Part shown: one piece after another, positions 7,869 to 16,854 of the stretch
How positions within the stretch are numbered: the first letter of the stretch is position 1
How the letters are laid out: every line of letters starts with the position of its first letter
Origin: Tepiditoga spiralis
GTDB taxonomy: Bacteria; Thermotogota; Thermotogae; Petrotogales; Petrotogaceae
NCBI RefSeq assembly: GCF_014701195.1
Contig: NZ_AP018712.1
Coordinates: forward strand, 1,072,501 to 1,136,500
DNA: 64,000 bases
Direction of reading: 5' to 3'
Made by a program: the position numbers and the translations under genes
Notes under the pieces: generated by a model
Databases searched by the model: none
Told to the model about the DNA's origin: nothing
What the model saw: only the letters and a program-made list of their open reading frames with translations

Positions 7869-8743
7869 GATTTCACCTTCTTGGCATATTCATCTAATAA
7901 AGAAGCAAAAGTATTTCCCATTAAAATTCCAAAACTTGTTCCTTCTGAAAAAAGAGAAAAAGTTCTTACTAAAACAGCAGTAATTCCTATTATAAAACCA
8001 TAAAACCATTGTGCTTTTGCTTTTTTGGGTGCAGTTATTGGATCGGTAGCCATAAAAATAGTAACAAACATAAAACTACCAGACATCAATCCACTTATTG
8101 GAGGTAATGCTGATTTTATACCAATAAAAAATAGTATTGAAGTCAACACTAATCCGCTCAAAAAAGTAGAAGTTATTATTCTCCAACTTGCAGTTTTGGT
8201 TTTTATTAAGTAAATTGCTGCTAATAAAATTAAAAGTATTGATCCTTCACCCATAGATCCAGCTCTAAAACCAAAAAATAACTTATATAAAGATATATTT
8301 TGTCCATTTCTTAAAAGATCTAAAGGAGTGGCAGTCGTTACTACATCATTAAAAAATCCTAGTTCTGCCCAACCACTCGTCATTACTCCTGCAAAAGCTA
8401 TGTATATAAACAACCTTCCTGCTATTGCTGGATTGAATATATTTCTTCCAAAACCGCCATAAACTTCTTTTGCAAACAAAACTCCAAAAACGATACCGAT
8501 TGATGCTATCCACAATGGAGTTTTAGGTGGTAATGATAATACAAATAGTAAATTTGTAACTAAAATAGCTTCACTTACTTTTTTCTTCTTTTTTCTTTCC
8601 ATTATGTATTCAGTAAAAATTCCAAAACCAAACACAAAGATTGAAAGTCTTATTAAATCTAATCCATACAAATAAAAAGAAAAAAGATAAATTGGAATAA
8701 GTGAATAAATAACCTTTCTCATCATAGGTTGTTTTTGAAACAC
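7865..8743 (-). CDS. nqrB: Na+-NQR subunit B (covalent FMN, membrane)
   Basis: A 292-residue integral membrane protein with about nine helices, shorter than proteobacterial NqrB (~410) and nearer RnfD length. VVTTATPLDLLRNGQ (~135-150) holds the Thr to which FMN is attached, and GGFGRNIFNPAIAGRLFIY and FMATDPITAPKKAKAQW are family hallmarks. In NQR this subunit carries the last flavins and the quinone site. It is the first gene of the operon, starting at GTG behind a G-rich ribosome site. No nqrA precedes it: the next genes upstream are for cobalamin synthesis. Confidence 0.9.
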   Translation of the reverse strand: MFQKQPMMRKVIYSLIPIYLFSFYLYGLDLIRLSIFVFGFGIFTEYIMERKKKKKVSEAILVTNLLFVLSLPPKTPLWIASIGIVFGVLFAKEVYGGFGRNIFNPAIAGRLFIYIAFAGVMTSGWAELGFFNDVVTTATPLDLLRNGQNISLYKLFFGFRAGSMGEGSILLILLAAIYLIKTKTASWRIITSTFLSGLVLTSILFFIGIKSALPPISGLMSGSFMFVTIFMATDPITAPKKAKAQWFYGFIIGITAVLVRTFSLFSEGTSFGILMGNTFASLLDEYAKKVKS

Positions 8744-8886
8744 AAATCCACCCCCCTAAATTTATTTAATTATTTACATTTTATAAAAGATGAGGCTTTA
8801 TTTTTAATAACTCATTTTATATTTTAACATAAAAAAATAAAAAATAAAAAATAAAAACACTAACAAAAAAATTCTTAGAATACAAT

Positions 8887-8922
8887 AAAAAGTAGTGTGT
8901 AAAAATTTACACACTACTTTTT
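8887..8922 (-). terminator. palindromic terminator of the cobalamin operon
   Basis: A perfect 17-bp inverted repeat (AAAAGTAGTGTGTAAA with TTTACACACTACTTTT, short AA loop). It begins inside the last codons of the cobD-like gene and ends in TTTTATTG on the minus strand. Confidence 0.75.
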
Positions 8923-9860
8923 AATAAAATATCTATTAATTTTATATTTTCTTCTTCAGTTCTTATTGCTATTCTAACTGTGTTATTTAATCCAAATGAG
9001 GTACAATCTCGTATCATCATTTTATTTTTAGATAGTTTTTCTATTAAACTTCTCTTATTTTTTGTTTTAAATAAAAAAAAGTTTACATCTGTTTTTATAT
9101 TTAACTTTTGAATAAATTTTTTTCTTTCCATGTGTATTAATTTCATGGAACTTTTCAAAAATTTTCTATTATCTTTTAAAATTTCTTCCATAAAAGAAAC
9201 ACCGATAGCTCCTAAAGACCAAGGCATTTTTACTTTTTTCATTTTATTGTATGGATCTATAAAGTATCCAACTCTTATTCCAGGTAGTCCATATGATTTT
9301 GTGTATGTTCTTAAATGTATAGTATTTTCATAGGTGTGTGTGGTTTCCCAATTATCTTCTATATTTTCTACAAAATCCATAAAAGCATCATCTATTATTG
9401 GTATGCCACCTTTTTTTAAAACTTTATGTATAAAATCTTTTACATAATCTTTTGAATAATACTTTCCTGTTGGGTTTTCAGGATTGTTTAAAATTATTAA
9501 ATCGTTTTTTTTCAATGTTTTTAATGGGTCTTTTGACTTATAAATTTTTTTATTGAATATTTTTGCAACTCTTTCATATTCCCCATAAGATGTATCTTTT
9601 ATATGTAAATTTCCTTTAAATACAGAAAATAAAAGATACAAACTTTCAGTTGTTCCTGCTGTGAGTTTTGCGTTGACATTGAGTTTATTAGAAAGTTTTT
9701 CTTCTAATTCTTCGTAATATAAATACTTATCAACATATTTTTCAGAATTGTTCAAAATACTATTTAAAAAATTTGGTTTGTAAGGGTTTACAGATATTGA
9801 AAAATCAATCCACGAAAGTGGAACATTTCCTCCATGTTTAACATTTTCAAAGTTGTGCAA
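8907..9860 (-). CDS. cobD: threonine-phosphate decarboxylase-like PLP aminotransferase
   Basis: A 317-residue fold-type I PLP enzyme related to histidinol-phosphate aminotransferase. The N-terminal HGGN at residues 9-12 is the hallmark of CobD/CobC, which supplies (R)-1-amino-2-propanol phosphate for the cobalamin side chain. NNPENPTG (~125) and the PLP-lysine segment TYTKSYGLPGIRVGY (~195) are intact. The start is TTG 9860 with GGAGG at about 9869-9873, all inside the end of cbiB, giving a 73-base out-of-frame overlap; the HGGN motif lies within the overlap, which confirms it. It follows cobQ and cbiB, consistent with cobalamin assembly. Confidence 0.85.
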   Translation of the reverse strand: MHNFENVKHGGNVPLSWIDFSISVNPYKPNFLNSILNNSEKYVDKYLYYEELEEKLSNKLNVNAKLTAGTTESLYLLFSVFKGNLHIKDTSYGEYERVAKIFNKKIYKSKDPLKTLKKNDLIILNNPENPTGKYYSKDYVKDFIHKVLKKGGIPIIDDAFMDFVENIEDNWETTHTYENTIHLRTYTKSYGLPGIRVGYFIDPYNKMKKVKMPWSLGAIGVSFMEEILKDNRKFLKSSMKLIHMERKKFIQKLNIKTDVNFFLFKTKNKRSLIEKLSKNKMMIRDCTSFGLNNTVRIAIRTEEENIKLIDILLKSSV

Positions 9861-10696
9861 AGTAATAGTACCTCCATCAAAATAATTATTAAACTAATAA
9901 AGATATAATAAGTCAATGCTTTTTTTAAATCTAGCCTATTTGGAAAATTTTTGTTAGGATTTATAGAATAAAAACCTTTTTTTTCAAGTTTAATATTTAA
10001 TAATCCTGCCATTGCAGCCATTGACCAAGTTCCATTTAATTTTATTCCACCATATTTTTTTACGCTATTCAGTACTCCTTTAGGATTAAAAAGAAAAAAG
10101 AAAAAAATACTCAGTCTTGCGGGTATATAATTTAAAACATCATCGAGCCTTGCAGCAAATTTTCCAAATTTTTCATATTTTTCATTATGATATCCTATCA
10201 TTGCATCCATTGTATTTGAAAATCTTTGAAAAATTATTCCATTTAAACCAAATAAAAGGTAATAAAAAAATGGAGATACAACACCATCAACAAAATTTTC
10301 AGCAAGTGTTTCTATTGCAGCAGAATAAAGTTCTTCTTTTTTTAAACTGCTTGTATCTCTGCTAACTATCATAGAAACTGAATGCTTTAATTTCTTAATA
10401 TCATCTGTATCACATTTTTTGACGTGTTCATAAAGACTTGAAATAGAAAATGATGATTTTATAAAAAATATAGATAAGATAATTGAGAATATTAATGGAA
10501 GAATATTAACAAAATATACTAATAATTGTGAAAAAATCAATACTATACTCACCAATAAAACTCCATTTAATATGTTGTGTTTTAATTTTTTATCAATAAA
10601 ATTAGTTAAAGTACCACACCATACAACTGGATGAAAAAACGGTTTGGGTTCTCCAAATAAAATATCTAAAAAAATGGCTGCTATAAAAGAAATCAA
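9788..10696 (-). CDS. cbiB: adenosylcobinamide-phosphate synthase
   Basis: A 302-residue membrane protein with about five helices. The N-terminus DILFGEPKPFFHPVVWCG matches the CbiB D.(L/I)FG(D/E)P...HPV signature; AAIETLAENFVDGVVSPFFYYLLFG and MDAMIGYHNEKYEKFGKFAARLDD are also diagnostic. It attaches the aminopropanol phosphate to adenosylcobyric acid. It starts at TTG, overlapping the cobQ stop by 4 bases, behind GGAGG. Its last 24 codons overlap the next gene. Confidence 0.92.
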   Translation of the reverse strand: MISFIAAIFLDILFGEPKPFFHPVVWCGTLTNFIDKKLKHNILNGVLLVSIVLIFSQLLVYFVNILPLIFSIILSIFFIKSSFSISSLYEHVKKCDTDDIKKLKHSVSMIVSRDTSSLKKEELYSAAIETLAENFVDGVVSPFFYYLLFGLNGIIFQRFSNTMDAMIGYHNEKYEKFGKFAARLDDVLNYIPARLSIFFFFLFNPKGVLNSVKKYGGIKLNGTWSMAAMAGLLNIKLEKKGFYSINPNKNFPNRLDLKKALTYYIFISLIIILMEVLLLCTTLKMLNMEEMFHFRGLIFQYL

Positions 10697-12102
10697 AGTA
10701 ATTCCTCCAAATTAATATTTTTACTTACAAAATTAGCCCAATTATTTATTTCATTGTCTATTGAAATTGTAGAAAAATCTTTATGTTTTAATCCTTTTCT
10801 TTCTCTAAAATAATTTAAGAATTCTTGAGTAAATTTAGTATTAAAAAATATTCCATGTAAGTATGTACCCAATACTTTATTGCTTAAATATCCACTCTTT
10901 TTACCATCAAAAGTTCCAAATTCATTTTCCTTTATTGAAGTTTCTCCGTGTCTTATCTCATATCCACTAACTTCATATTTTTTGTTATTAAAAAGAACAT
11001 TGCCACTTATATTTACAGATCTTTTTTCTTCATTAAAATGGGTATCATAAGGAATGAATCCAAATCCTTCTACTGTTTTATTACTTTCTACATTATCAAA
11101 TATTTTTTTACTAAACATTTGAAATCCACCACATATTCCAACTATGAAGGTTTTATTTTTATGAGCATTTAAAATTTTTTCATAAATTCCATTTTCTTTC
11201 ATCCAAATTAAGTCTTCAACAGTACTTTTGCTTCCTGGTATTATTAAAATATCTCCACCAACTTCATTGGCTGAGTCAATGTATTTAATACCATTGTACC
11301 AAGATAATGGCATAAAATCAGAAAAATTAGATATTCTTGGTAGTTTTACTATTCTTATATCCAAATCTCCAGTTTTTTGTTCCCACTCAATCATTGAATC
11401 TTCTTCTGGTATTTGATGTTTAAAGTATGGAATTACTCCAAGTGTTTTTACACCATATCTTTTTTCTAAGTAGTCAAATCCATCGTTTAAAAGATCTTTG
11501 CTTCCAAAGAATTTATTGAATACAAATCCTTTTATTAAATCTTTTTCATTTTCATCTAAAAGTTCCATTGTTCCAACTATTGATGCAAAAGAACCACCAC
11601 GATTTATATCGGTAACAATAATAGTATCGGCATTTACAGCTTTTGCAACAGCCATATTTGTTATGTCATATGGTTTTAAATTTATTTCAACAGGACTTCC
11701 AGCACCCTCTATAATAACATAATCATTTTCACTTAAAAGTTTTTTTAAATCTTTTATCCCCTCATTAAAGTATTTCATTTTTTTATCCATCATGTAAGAT
11801 CCGGGTTTTACTTTATCTACGAATTCACCTTTGAAAATGATATATGTTTTTCCATTTTCTGGTTTTAATAATATTGGATTGTAAACAACAGAAGGTGGTT
11901 TTTTACAAGCTATTGATTGAACATACTGTGCAACACTCATCTCTCCTCCTTCTATGGAGACCATAGAGTTTAAACTCATGTTTTGCATTTTAAATGGTGC
12001 AACATTAAATCCTTTATTTGTTAATATTCTACAAATAGCAGCAACTGTTAAAGACTTTCCTGCTCCAGAAGATGTTCCAACAATCATTATTGGTTTTCCC
12101 AT
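10693..12102 (-). CDS. cobQ: cobyric acid synthase
   Basis: A 469-residue glutamine-dependent amidotransferase (CobQ/CbiP). The N-terminal dethiobiotin-synthetase-like ATP domain has VGTSSGAGKSLTVAAICR. The C-terminal class I-like glutaminase domain has the nucleophile Cys in FIVGICGGFQMF and the His in YLHGIFFN. It amidates four carboxylates of adenosylcobyrinic diamide. First gene of cobQ-cbiB-cobD; only the late, salvage-side steps are present here, so the organism may salvage corrinoids or encode the early steps elsewhere. Confidence 0.95.
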   Translation of the reverse strand: MGKPIMIVGTSSGAGKSLTVAAICRILTNKGFNVAPFKMQNMSLNSMVSIEGGEMSVAQYVQSIACKKPPSVVYNPILLKPENGKTYIIFKGEFVDKVKPGSYMMDKKMKYFNEGIKDLKKLLSENDYVIIEGAGSPVEINLKPYDITNMAVAKAVNADTIIVTDINRGGSFASIVGTMELLDENEKDLIKGFVFNKFFGSKDLLNDGFDYLEKRYGVKTLGVIPYFKHQIPEEDSMIEWEQKTGDLDIRIVKLPRISNFSDFMPLSWYNGIKYIDSANEVGGDILIIPGSKSTVEDLIWMKENGIYEKILNAHKNKTFIVGICGGFQMFSKKIFDNVESNKTVEGFGFIPYDTHFNEEKRSVNISGNVLFNNKKYEVSGYEIRHGETSIKENEFGTFDGKKSGYLSNKVLGTYLHGIFFNTKFTQEFLNYFRERKGLKHKDFSTISIDNEINNWANFVSKNINLEELL

Positions 12103-12309
12103 TTTTTCACCAACCCTTTATTCAATAGTATGATTTTATCATACTTTCTAAAAATTTTAAATTTTTGTTTTTCTTTGTTATATGAGATAAATTATATATT
12201 AAATTAATTTAACCTTCAATTTTTTTGATTATATATATTTCAAAATTAAAGTATAAAAAATTTGGTTTAGTTTTTACAATAGTATCTTTTATTTTAATAT
12301 TATTTTTGT

Positions 12310-12341
12310 TATAATTCAAATGCAAATGATTTGCATTTGAA
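12310..12341 (+). promoter_or_regulatory. -10 element with perfect Fur/Zur-type palindromic operator
   Basis: TATAAT (12310-12315) runs straight into a perfect 27-bp palindrome (12315-12341): TTCAAATGCAAAT, a central G, and ATTTGCATTTGAA. Its core TGCAAAT-G-ATTTGCA is a 7-1-7 element as bound by Fur-family dimers. It ends just before the GGAGGG of the metal-binding-protein gene. A Fur-family regulator is the second gene of the operon, so autoregulation by metal is likely. Confidence 0.85.
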
Positions 12342-12355
12342 AAGGAGGGTGTTTT

Positions 12356-13219
12356 ATGAAAAAACTTATTTTAATGATTGTTTTATTATTTTCAATGGTT
12401 GCATTTTCTTTAAACATTTCAACAACTATCTATCCTTATTATCTTGTTTTAAAAGAAATAGCTCCAAAAGATAGTATAAATTTAATTGTAGAACCAGGAA
12501 AAAGTCCACATACTTATGCATTAACTCCAAAAGATATGGCTAAAGTTTATAGAAGTAATATTATAATCGGAAATGGTTTGAATGCGGAAACTTTTATTGA
12601 AAAATTATTATCTAATTTGAAGAAAAAAAATATTGAAGTTCTTTTATGTGGAGATTCAATACCTAAAAAAGAATTAATAAATGTTAAAAATGAAGGAATA
12701 AATCCTCATATTTGGTTGAATCCAAAGTTTATGTATGAATATATTATTCCAAATATTTTAGAGAAATTAATTATTTTAAATCCTAAAGAAAAAAATCTTT
12801 ACGAAAAAAATTCAAAAAAATTAATTGAAAGATTGAAAAAATTAGATGTATATCTTTTAAATTTATCCAACAATATAAATGGTTCAATATATACATTTCA
12901 TCCATCTTTTGATTATTTTGCACAAAGATATGGTATAAAAATTGCAGGAATAATAGAAACTTCACCTGGTGTAGAACCTTCAGCAAAACAATTAAAGGAG
13001 TTATCTAAAAATGCTAAAGGTGTAAAGGCCATTTTTACTGAACCACAATTAAATGGAAAGTCAGCAAGAAAGATATCAGAAACTTTAAAAATTAATAAAG
13101 GTATTCTTGATCCAATAGGAAGTTTTGAAATAAAAAAAATAGATGAGCTTTATATAAATAATATGTTTGAAATTTTAAAAAAGGTTGATTTTTATGAAAT
13201 TAACAAAAATAAGAATTGA
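12356..13219 (+). CDS. metal ABC transporter substrate-binding protein (ZnuA/TroA family)
   Basis: A 287-residue cluster A-I binding protein. Residues 1-17 form a signal peptide (MKKLILMIVLLFSMVAFS). Metal ligands are visible as His in SPHTYAL (~52), NPHIWLNP (~121), FHPSFDYF (~183) and an acidic residue in ILDPIG (~257). It lacks the long His-rich loop common in ZnuA, so Zn2+ versus Mn2+ cannot be settled from sequence. It delivers metal to the ATPase and permease encoded just downstream. Confidence 0.9.
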   Translation: MKKLILMIVLLFSMVAFSLNISTTIYPYYLVLKEIAPKDSINLIVEPGKSPHTYALTPKDMAKVYRSNIIIGNGLNAETFIEKLLSNLKKKNIEVLLCGDSIPKKELINVKNEGINPHIWLNPKFMYEYIIPNILEKLIILNPKEKNLYEKNSKKLIERLKKLDVYLLNLSNNINGSIYTFHPSFDYFAQRYGIKIAGIIETSPGVEPSAKQLKELSKNAKGVKAIFTEPQLNGKSARKISETLKINKGILDPIGSFEIKKIDELYINNMFEILKKVDFYEINKNKN

Positions 13220-13571
13220 ACTTTTAAATATATTTAAAAATTTAAATTATCCATTGAGTGCAGAACAAATATATGAAAAAGTACATGAAAGGTGTAATCT
13301 TTCTACAATTTATAGAAATTTATCTTATTTTGAAGATAAAAAAATAATACGTTCAATGGTTTTTTCGGATAAGATTAAATATTATTACTCTGGAGTTGGA
13401 CATTTTCATTTTGTATATTGCAATGTTTGTAAAAATTTTGAAAAAATAAATTTATGTTATGAAAAAGAGTTTGAAAATTATTTAAAAAATACACTTGAAT
13501 TTTCAGTAAGTGATCATGTTCTGTACTTTGAAGGAGTGTGTAAAAAATGCAAAAATCAAAAAAAATTGTAA
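13194..13571 (+). CDS. Fur-family metal regulator (Zur-like)
   Basis: A Fur-family repressor of about 125 residues. The winged-helix N-terminus has LSAEQIYEKV...CNLSTIYRNLSYFEDKKII. The C-terminal dimer domain has the HFHF metal site and two CxxC pairs (CNVC, CKKC) for structural zinc. The ATG at 13194 is preferred over an upstream TTG. It overlaps the binding-protein gene by 26 bases and the ATPase gene by 25, so it is made with the transporter it probably controls through the palindrome at 12315-12341. Zur is the best guess; Mn or Fe sensing is possible. Confidence 0.85.
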   Translation: MKLTKIRIELLNIFKNLNYPLSAEQIYEKVHERCNLSTIYRNLSYFEDKKIIRSMVFSDKIKYYYSGVGHFHFVYCNVCKNFEKINLCYEKEFENYLKNTLEFSVSDHVLYFEGVCKKCKNQKKL

Positions 13572-14293
13572 TGTCAGTTGACCAATTAAATTATAAAGTT
13601 GAAAATAATGAAATTTTAAGAAATATAAGCTTTAATATTTATGAAAATGAATTTGTTGGAATAATAGGTCCAAATGGTGCAGGAAAAACAACTTTAATAA
13701 AAATTTTATTGAATGAAATAAAAGAATATCAAGGGAAGGTTAATATTTATAAAAAAATAGGCTATGTTCCACAACATGATTATTTTGATAAATCATTTCC
13801 AATAAAAGCATATGAAATAGTTTTAATGGGTATGTATAAAGAAATTGGAATATTTAAACATTATAAAAAATACCATAAAGAAAAGGTACATGAACTATTA
13901 AAGTTATTACAAATAGATTATTTATATGATAGAAAAGTTGGGAAACTCTCAGGAGGAGAGTATCAAAGGTTAATGCTTGCAAGAGCTCTTGCTTCAAATC
14001 CTGAAATTTTAATATTGGATGAACCAGAAGCAGGTGTTGATAAAAAAGGAGAACTTTTATTTTATAAAACTTTAAAAGAATTGAATAAAAATATGACCAT
14101 AATAATGGTTTCTCATGATCTTTCTATGGTTTTTAAAGAAACTAATAAGGTTATGTGTTTAAATCATTCACTCCATTGCCATAAGAGTACAGCTGATATG
14201 ACTGCGGATGATTTGAAAAAAATATACTCCGAAAGTTTAGAAATGCTAGTTCACATTGATAAACCTTTGAAAGTGGTGAGTAAAAATGATTGA
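13547..14293 (+). CDS. metal ABC transporter ATP-binding protein
   Basis: A 248-residue ABC ATPase with Walker A GPNGAGKTT (~41), Q-loop VPQHD, signature LSGGEYQRL (~134), Walker B ILILDEPEAGVD (~155) and switch His in VSHD. It is the ZnuC/MntB-type nucleotide-binding subunit. ATG is preceded by GGAGTG inside the end of the regulator gene. Confidence 0.92.
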   Translation: MQKSKKIVMSVDQLNYKVENNEILRNISFNIYENEFVGIIGPNGAGKTTLIKILLNEIKEYQGKVNIYKKIGYVPQHDYFDKSFPIKAYEIVLMGMYKEIGIFKHYKKYHKEKVHELLKLLQIDYLYDRKVGKLSGGEYQRLMLARALASNPEILILDEPEAGVDKKGELLFYKTLKELNKNMTIIMVSHDLSMVFKETNKVMCLNHSLHCHKSTADMTADDLKKIYSESLEMLVHIDKPLKVVSKND

Positions 14294-15104
14294 GATCTTT
14301 CAATATGATTTTATGATTTATGCAATAATAGGAAGTGTATTATCTGGATTTAGTTGTGCTATACTTTCTAACTTTATAGTTTTAAAAAAAATGGAATTTA
14401 TTGGAAATGGAGCAGCACATACAGCCTTTGGAGGCATAGCTTTAGCTATACTTTTAGGATTAAATATAAATTTATTTGGTATATTAACGGCTATAATATT
14501 TGCAGTTTCAATATATTTTATGGGAGAAAAACAAAAGATTCAAGAAAATAGTGCAATTGGAATGCTTTTATCTCTTTCAATGGCTCTTGGTATAATTTTT
14601 TTATCTTTAAAAAAAGGATATACGCCAGAAATAACGAGTTATTTGTTTGGAGATATTTTAATGATAAATAAAAGTGATTTAAATACTTTATTTGTAATGT
14701 TAACTATAATTATTTTGGCTGTAGTACTCTTTAATAAAGAATTAAAATTTTATACATTTAATCAAAGAATGGCTAAGATTTATGGTGTTCCAGTAAATAT
14801 AATAAATTTTTTATTTCTAATAATAGTATCAATTGTAGTTGTAACATCTGTTAAAATAGTTGGGATTATTTTAATAACAACATTATTAATAACACCTGGT
14901 GTAATGGCAAAAATGTGGGCAAGTACATTAAATGAAATGATTGTAATATCTTCAATTTTTGGCATAGTATCTTCATTTTTGGGAATAATTTTTTCGTACT
15001 TTTTTAATATACCATCTGGTCCTTCAATTGTAGTTACTATGTTTGGATTTTTTGTACTTTCATATATTTTAAAGTTAAGTATAAATTTATTGAAAAAGCA
15101 ATAA
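14286..15104 (+). CDS. metal ABC transporter permease
   Basis: A 272-residue ABC-3 family membrane subunit with about eight helices. ILSNFIVLKKMEFIGNGAAHTAFGGIALAILLG and KIVGIILITTLLITPGVMAKMW are characteristic of ZnuB/MntC permeases. Overlaps the ATPase gene by 8 bases and ends the operon at a strong terminator. Confidence 0.92.
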   Translation: MIEIFQYDFMIYAIIGSVLSGFSCAILSNFIVLKKMEFIGNGAAHTAFGGIALAILLGLNINLFGILTAIIFAVSIYFMGEKQKIQENSAIGMLLSLSMALGIIFLSLKKGYTPEITSYLFGDILMINKSDLNTLFVMLTIIILAVVLFNKELKFYTFNQRMAKIYGVPVNIINFLFLIIVSIVVVTSVKIVGIILITTLLITPGVMAKMWASTLNEMIVISSIFGIVSSFLGIIFSYFFNIPSGPSIVVTMFGFFVLSYILKLSINLLKKQ

Positions 15105-15107
15105 ACT

Positions 15108-15140
15108 ATAAAAAAATGGCGATTATCGCCATTTTTTTAT
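15108..15140. terminator. bidirectional terminator between the metal operon and pduL
   Basis: A stem AAAAAATGGCGAT/ATCGCCATTTTTT (15111-15137) has T-runs on both strands and separates the convergent genes. The pduL stop lies in its right arm. Confidence 0.9.
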
Positions 15141-15727
15141 AGTTCTTCTACTATTTTTATTTCATCTCCAGTTTTTAAGAAAGCTCCATTTGCTTCATCT
15201 GTATCAACATGAAATTCAAGTGCATATTTTTCACTTACTCTTATTAAAACGTCTCCATATATAGTTTTTCTTCCATCTGTATTACACATAACATAAACTA
15301 TATCTTTATCTTTTACTCCATAAAATTCTGCATCTTTTGTATGCATATGAATATGTCTTTTGGCAAGAATTAATCCTTTTTCTAATTCAACTTCTCCTTT
15401 AGGTCCAACTATTTTTATTCCAGGTGTTCCATCTAAATCTCCAGAATCTCTAACTGGAGGGTTAACTCCAAGTTTAAATGCATCAGTTTTTGAAATTTCT
15501 ACTTGTGTTTCTTTTCTAACTGGACCAAGTACTCTAACTCTTTCCATTTTTCCTTTAGGTCCAACTAATGTTACTACTTCTTCTGCTGCATATTGTCCTG
15601 GTTGTTTTAAATCCTTTATGTTTTTTAATTCGTGATCTTTACCAAAAAGAATTTCTAAATCTTTTTGAGACAAGTGTAAATGTCTGTTTGAAACCCCAAC
15701 TACTATACCTGATTCTTTTAATTTCAT
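15137..15727 (-). CDS. pduL: PduL-type phosphate acyltransferase
   Basis: A 196-residue protein with the two PduL repeats: GVSNRHLHLS (~12-21) and AKRHIHMHTKDAEFYGV (~122-138), whose His residues bind the zinc sites. It converts acyl-CoA plus phosphate to acyl phosphate and CoA. In an anaerobe lacking Pta it can supply acetyl phosphate for ATP formation by acetate kinase. No microcompartment genes are nearby, so a housekeeping phosphotransacetylase role is likelier than propanediol use. ATG behind GGAGGTG. Confidence 0.92.
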   Translation of the reverse strand: MKLKESGIVVGVSNRHLHLSQKDLEILFGKDHELKNIKDLKQPGQYAAEEVVTLVGPKGKMERVRVLGPVRKETQVEISKTDAFKLGVNPPVRDSGDLDGTPGIKIVGPKGEVELEKGLILAKRHIHMHTKDAEFYGVKDKDIVYVMCNTDGRKTIYGDVLIRVSEKYALEFHVDTDEANGAFLKTGDEIKIVEEL

Positions 15728-15750
15728 TATTACACCTCCAAGAAGCTAAA

Positions 15751-16854
15751 CTATTTTGGTGATACCATTGATTTTCTTATATATAATTTAACATTTTTAG
15801 GGCTTGTTATTTCAATTACTAATGGTCCTCTTCTAACAGATATCCATCCCAATCCTGGAATTGAAAGATCATAACCTTCATTTATTGTATACTTTTTTGT
15901 TTCAAATTCTATTTCATCAAAGTTAAAATTATTTTCAAATGGTGGATATAAAACTTTTCTATTGTTGATTAGTTCTTTTGCTTTTTCTTTATTTGTATCA
16001 TGGATACTTATATTTTCTGGTGCAAATACAAGAAATACAGGTCTTAACTCTTCTTTTGCTAATTCTAAAACTTTAAATTTTACTAAACCACTTATAAAAA
16101 TAATTCTACCTGGTTCTACTTTAAATGTTTTTCTTGATATTTCTTTTTTTGGTATTATTTTTACTTGTGTAAAAATATCAAACATATCGCAAACTCTATC
16201 TTTTGGTTCGATTCCTGGTGTATCATAAATTTCTATATCATACTTTTTTATTTTAGTTTTTATCATCTTTAATGTTGTTCCTGGGTAAGAACTTATAGTA
16301 ACATCATTATGAGAAAACGAATTTATTAATGATGATTTACCAACATTTGTAACACCCATTATCAAAGCTTTTTTTATATTTTTTTCATTTAAAATTCTAA
16401 AAATCCTATTCATACCAAATTTTTTCTTTGCACTTACCATTCTAATATTTTCTATTTTTATATTTATTTTATCTTTAACTCTATCAAATATCCATTTTTT
16501 TAACTCTGCAAGAGGTAAAGTTTTAGGTAATAGGTCTATTTTATTAACAAGTAGCATTATATTTTTTTCTTTTAATTTTTTTGAAATGTCTTCTCTAAAC
16601 GTTCCTTCAAAATCCATAACATCTATAACCCAAATTATATTTTTAAAATCTTTTAGAACTTTATCTAATTGTGGATAAAAGTCAGATTTTACTGTTATTG
16701 GTAAAAGTTGATTATAATGTTTTAATTTAAAACATCTTTGACAAGTTATTTTTTCGCCAGTTATTTGCTTTTCTTGTAATATATTTTCAGGTAAATATCC
16801 AGGTTTGTTTTTATCTTTTGTTTGTATTTCAATTCCACATCCACTACATTTCAT
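15751..16854 (-). CDS. yqeH: YqeH-family circularly permuted GTPase
   Basis: A 367-residue GTPase for 30S ribosome assembly. An N-terminal zinc finger (CSGCG...CQRCF, residues 3-41) precedes a permuted G domain in the order G4 NKID (~112), G1 GVTNVGKSS (~171), then G3 DTPG (~213). This order is diagnostic of YqeH. The start has GGAGG 9 bases upstream and overlaps the HAD gene by 11 bases. The yqeG-yqeH neighbourhood is also seen in Firmicutes. Confidence 0.93.
   Translation of the reverse strand: MKCSGCGIEIQTKDKNKPGYLPENILQEKQITGEKITCQRCFKLKHYNQLLPITVKSDFYPQLDKVLKDFKNIIWVIDVMDFEGTFREDISKKLKEKNIMLLVNKIDLLPKTLPLAELKKWIFDRVKDKINIKIENIRMVSAKKKFGMNRIFRILNEKNIKKALIMGVTNVGKSSLINSFSHNDVTISSYPGTTLKMIKTKIKKYDIEIYDTPGIEPKDRVCDMFDIFTQVKIIPKKEISRKTFKVEPGRIIFISGLVKFKVLELAKEELRPVFLVFAPENISIHDTNKEKAKELINNRKVLYPPFENNFNFDEIEFETKKYTINEGYDLSIPGLGWISVRRGPLVIEITSPKNVKLYIRKSMVSPK

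Noticed and set aside
4967-8743. Rnf complex instead of NQR
   Set aside because: The flavoprotein subunit is an NqrF-type fusion of 2Fe-2S and FAD/NAD domains; RnfB and RnfC are absent, and D and E sequences follow the NQR pattern.
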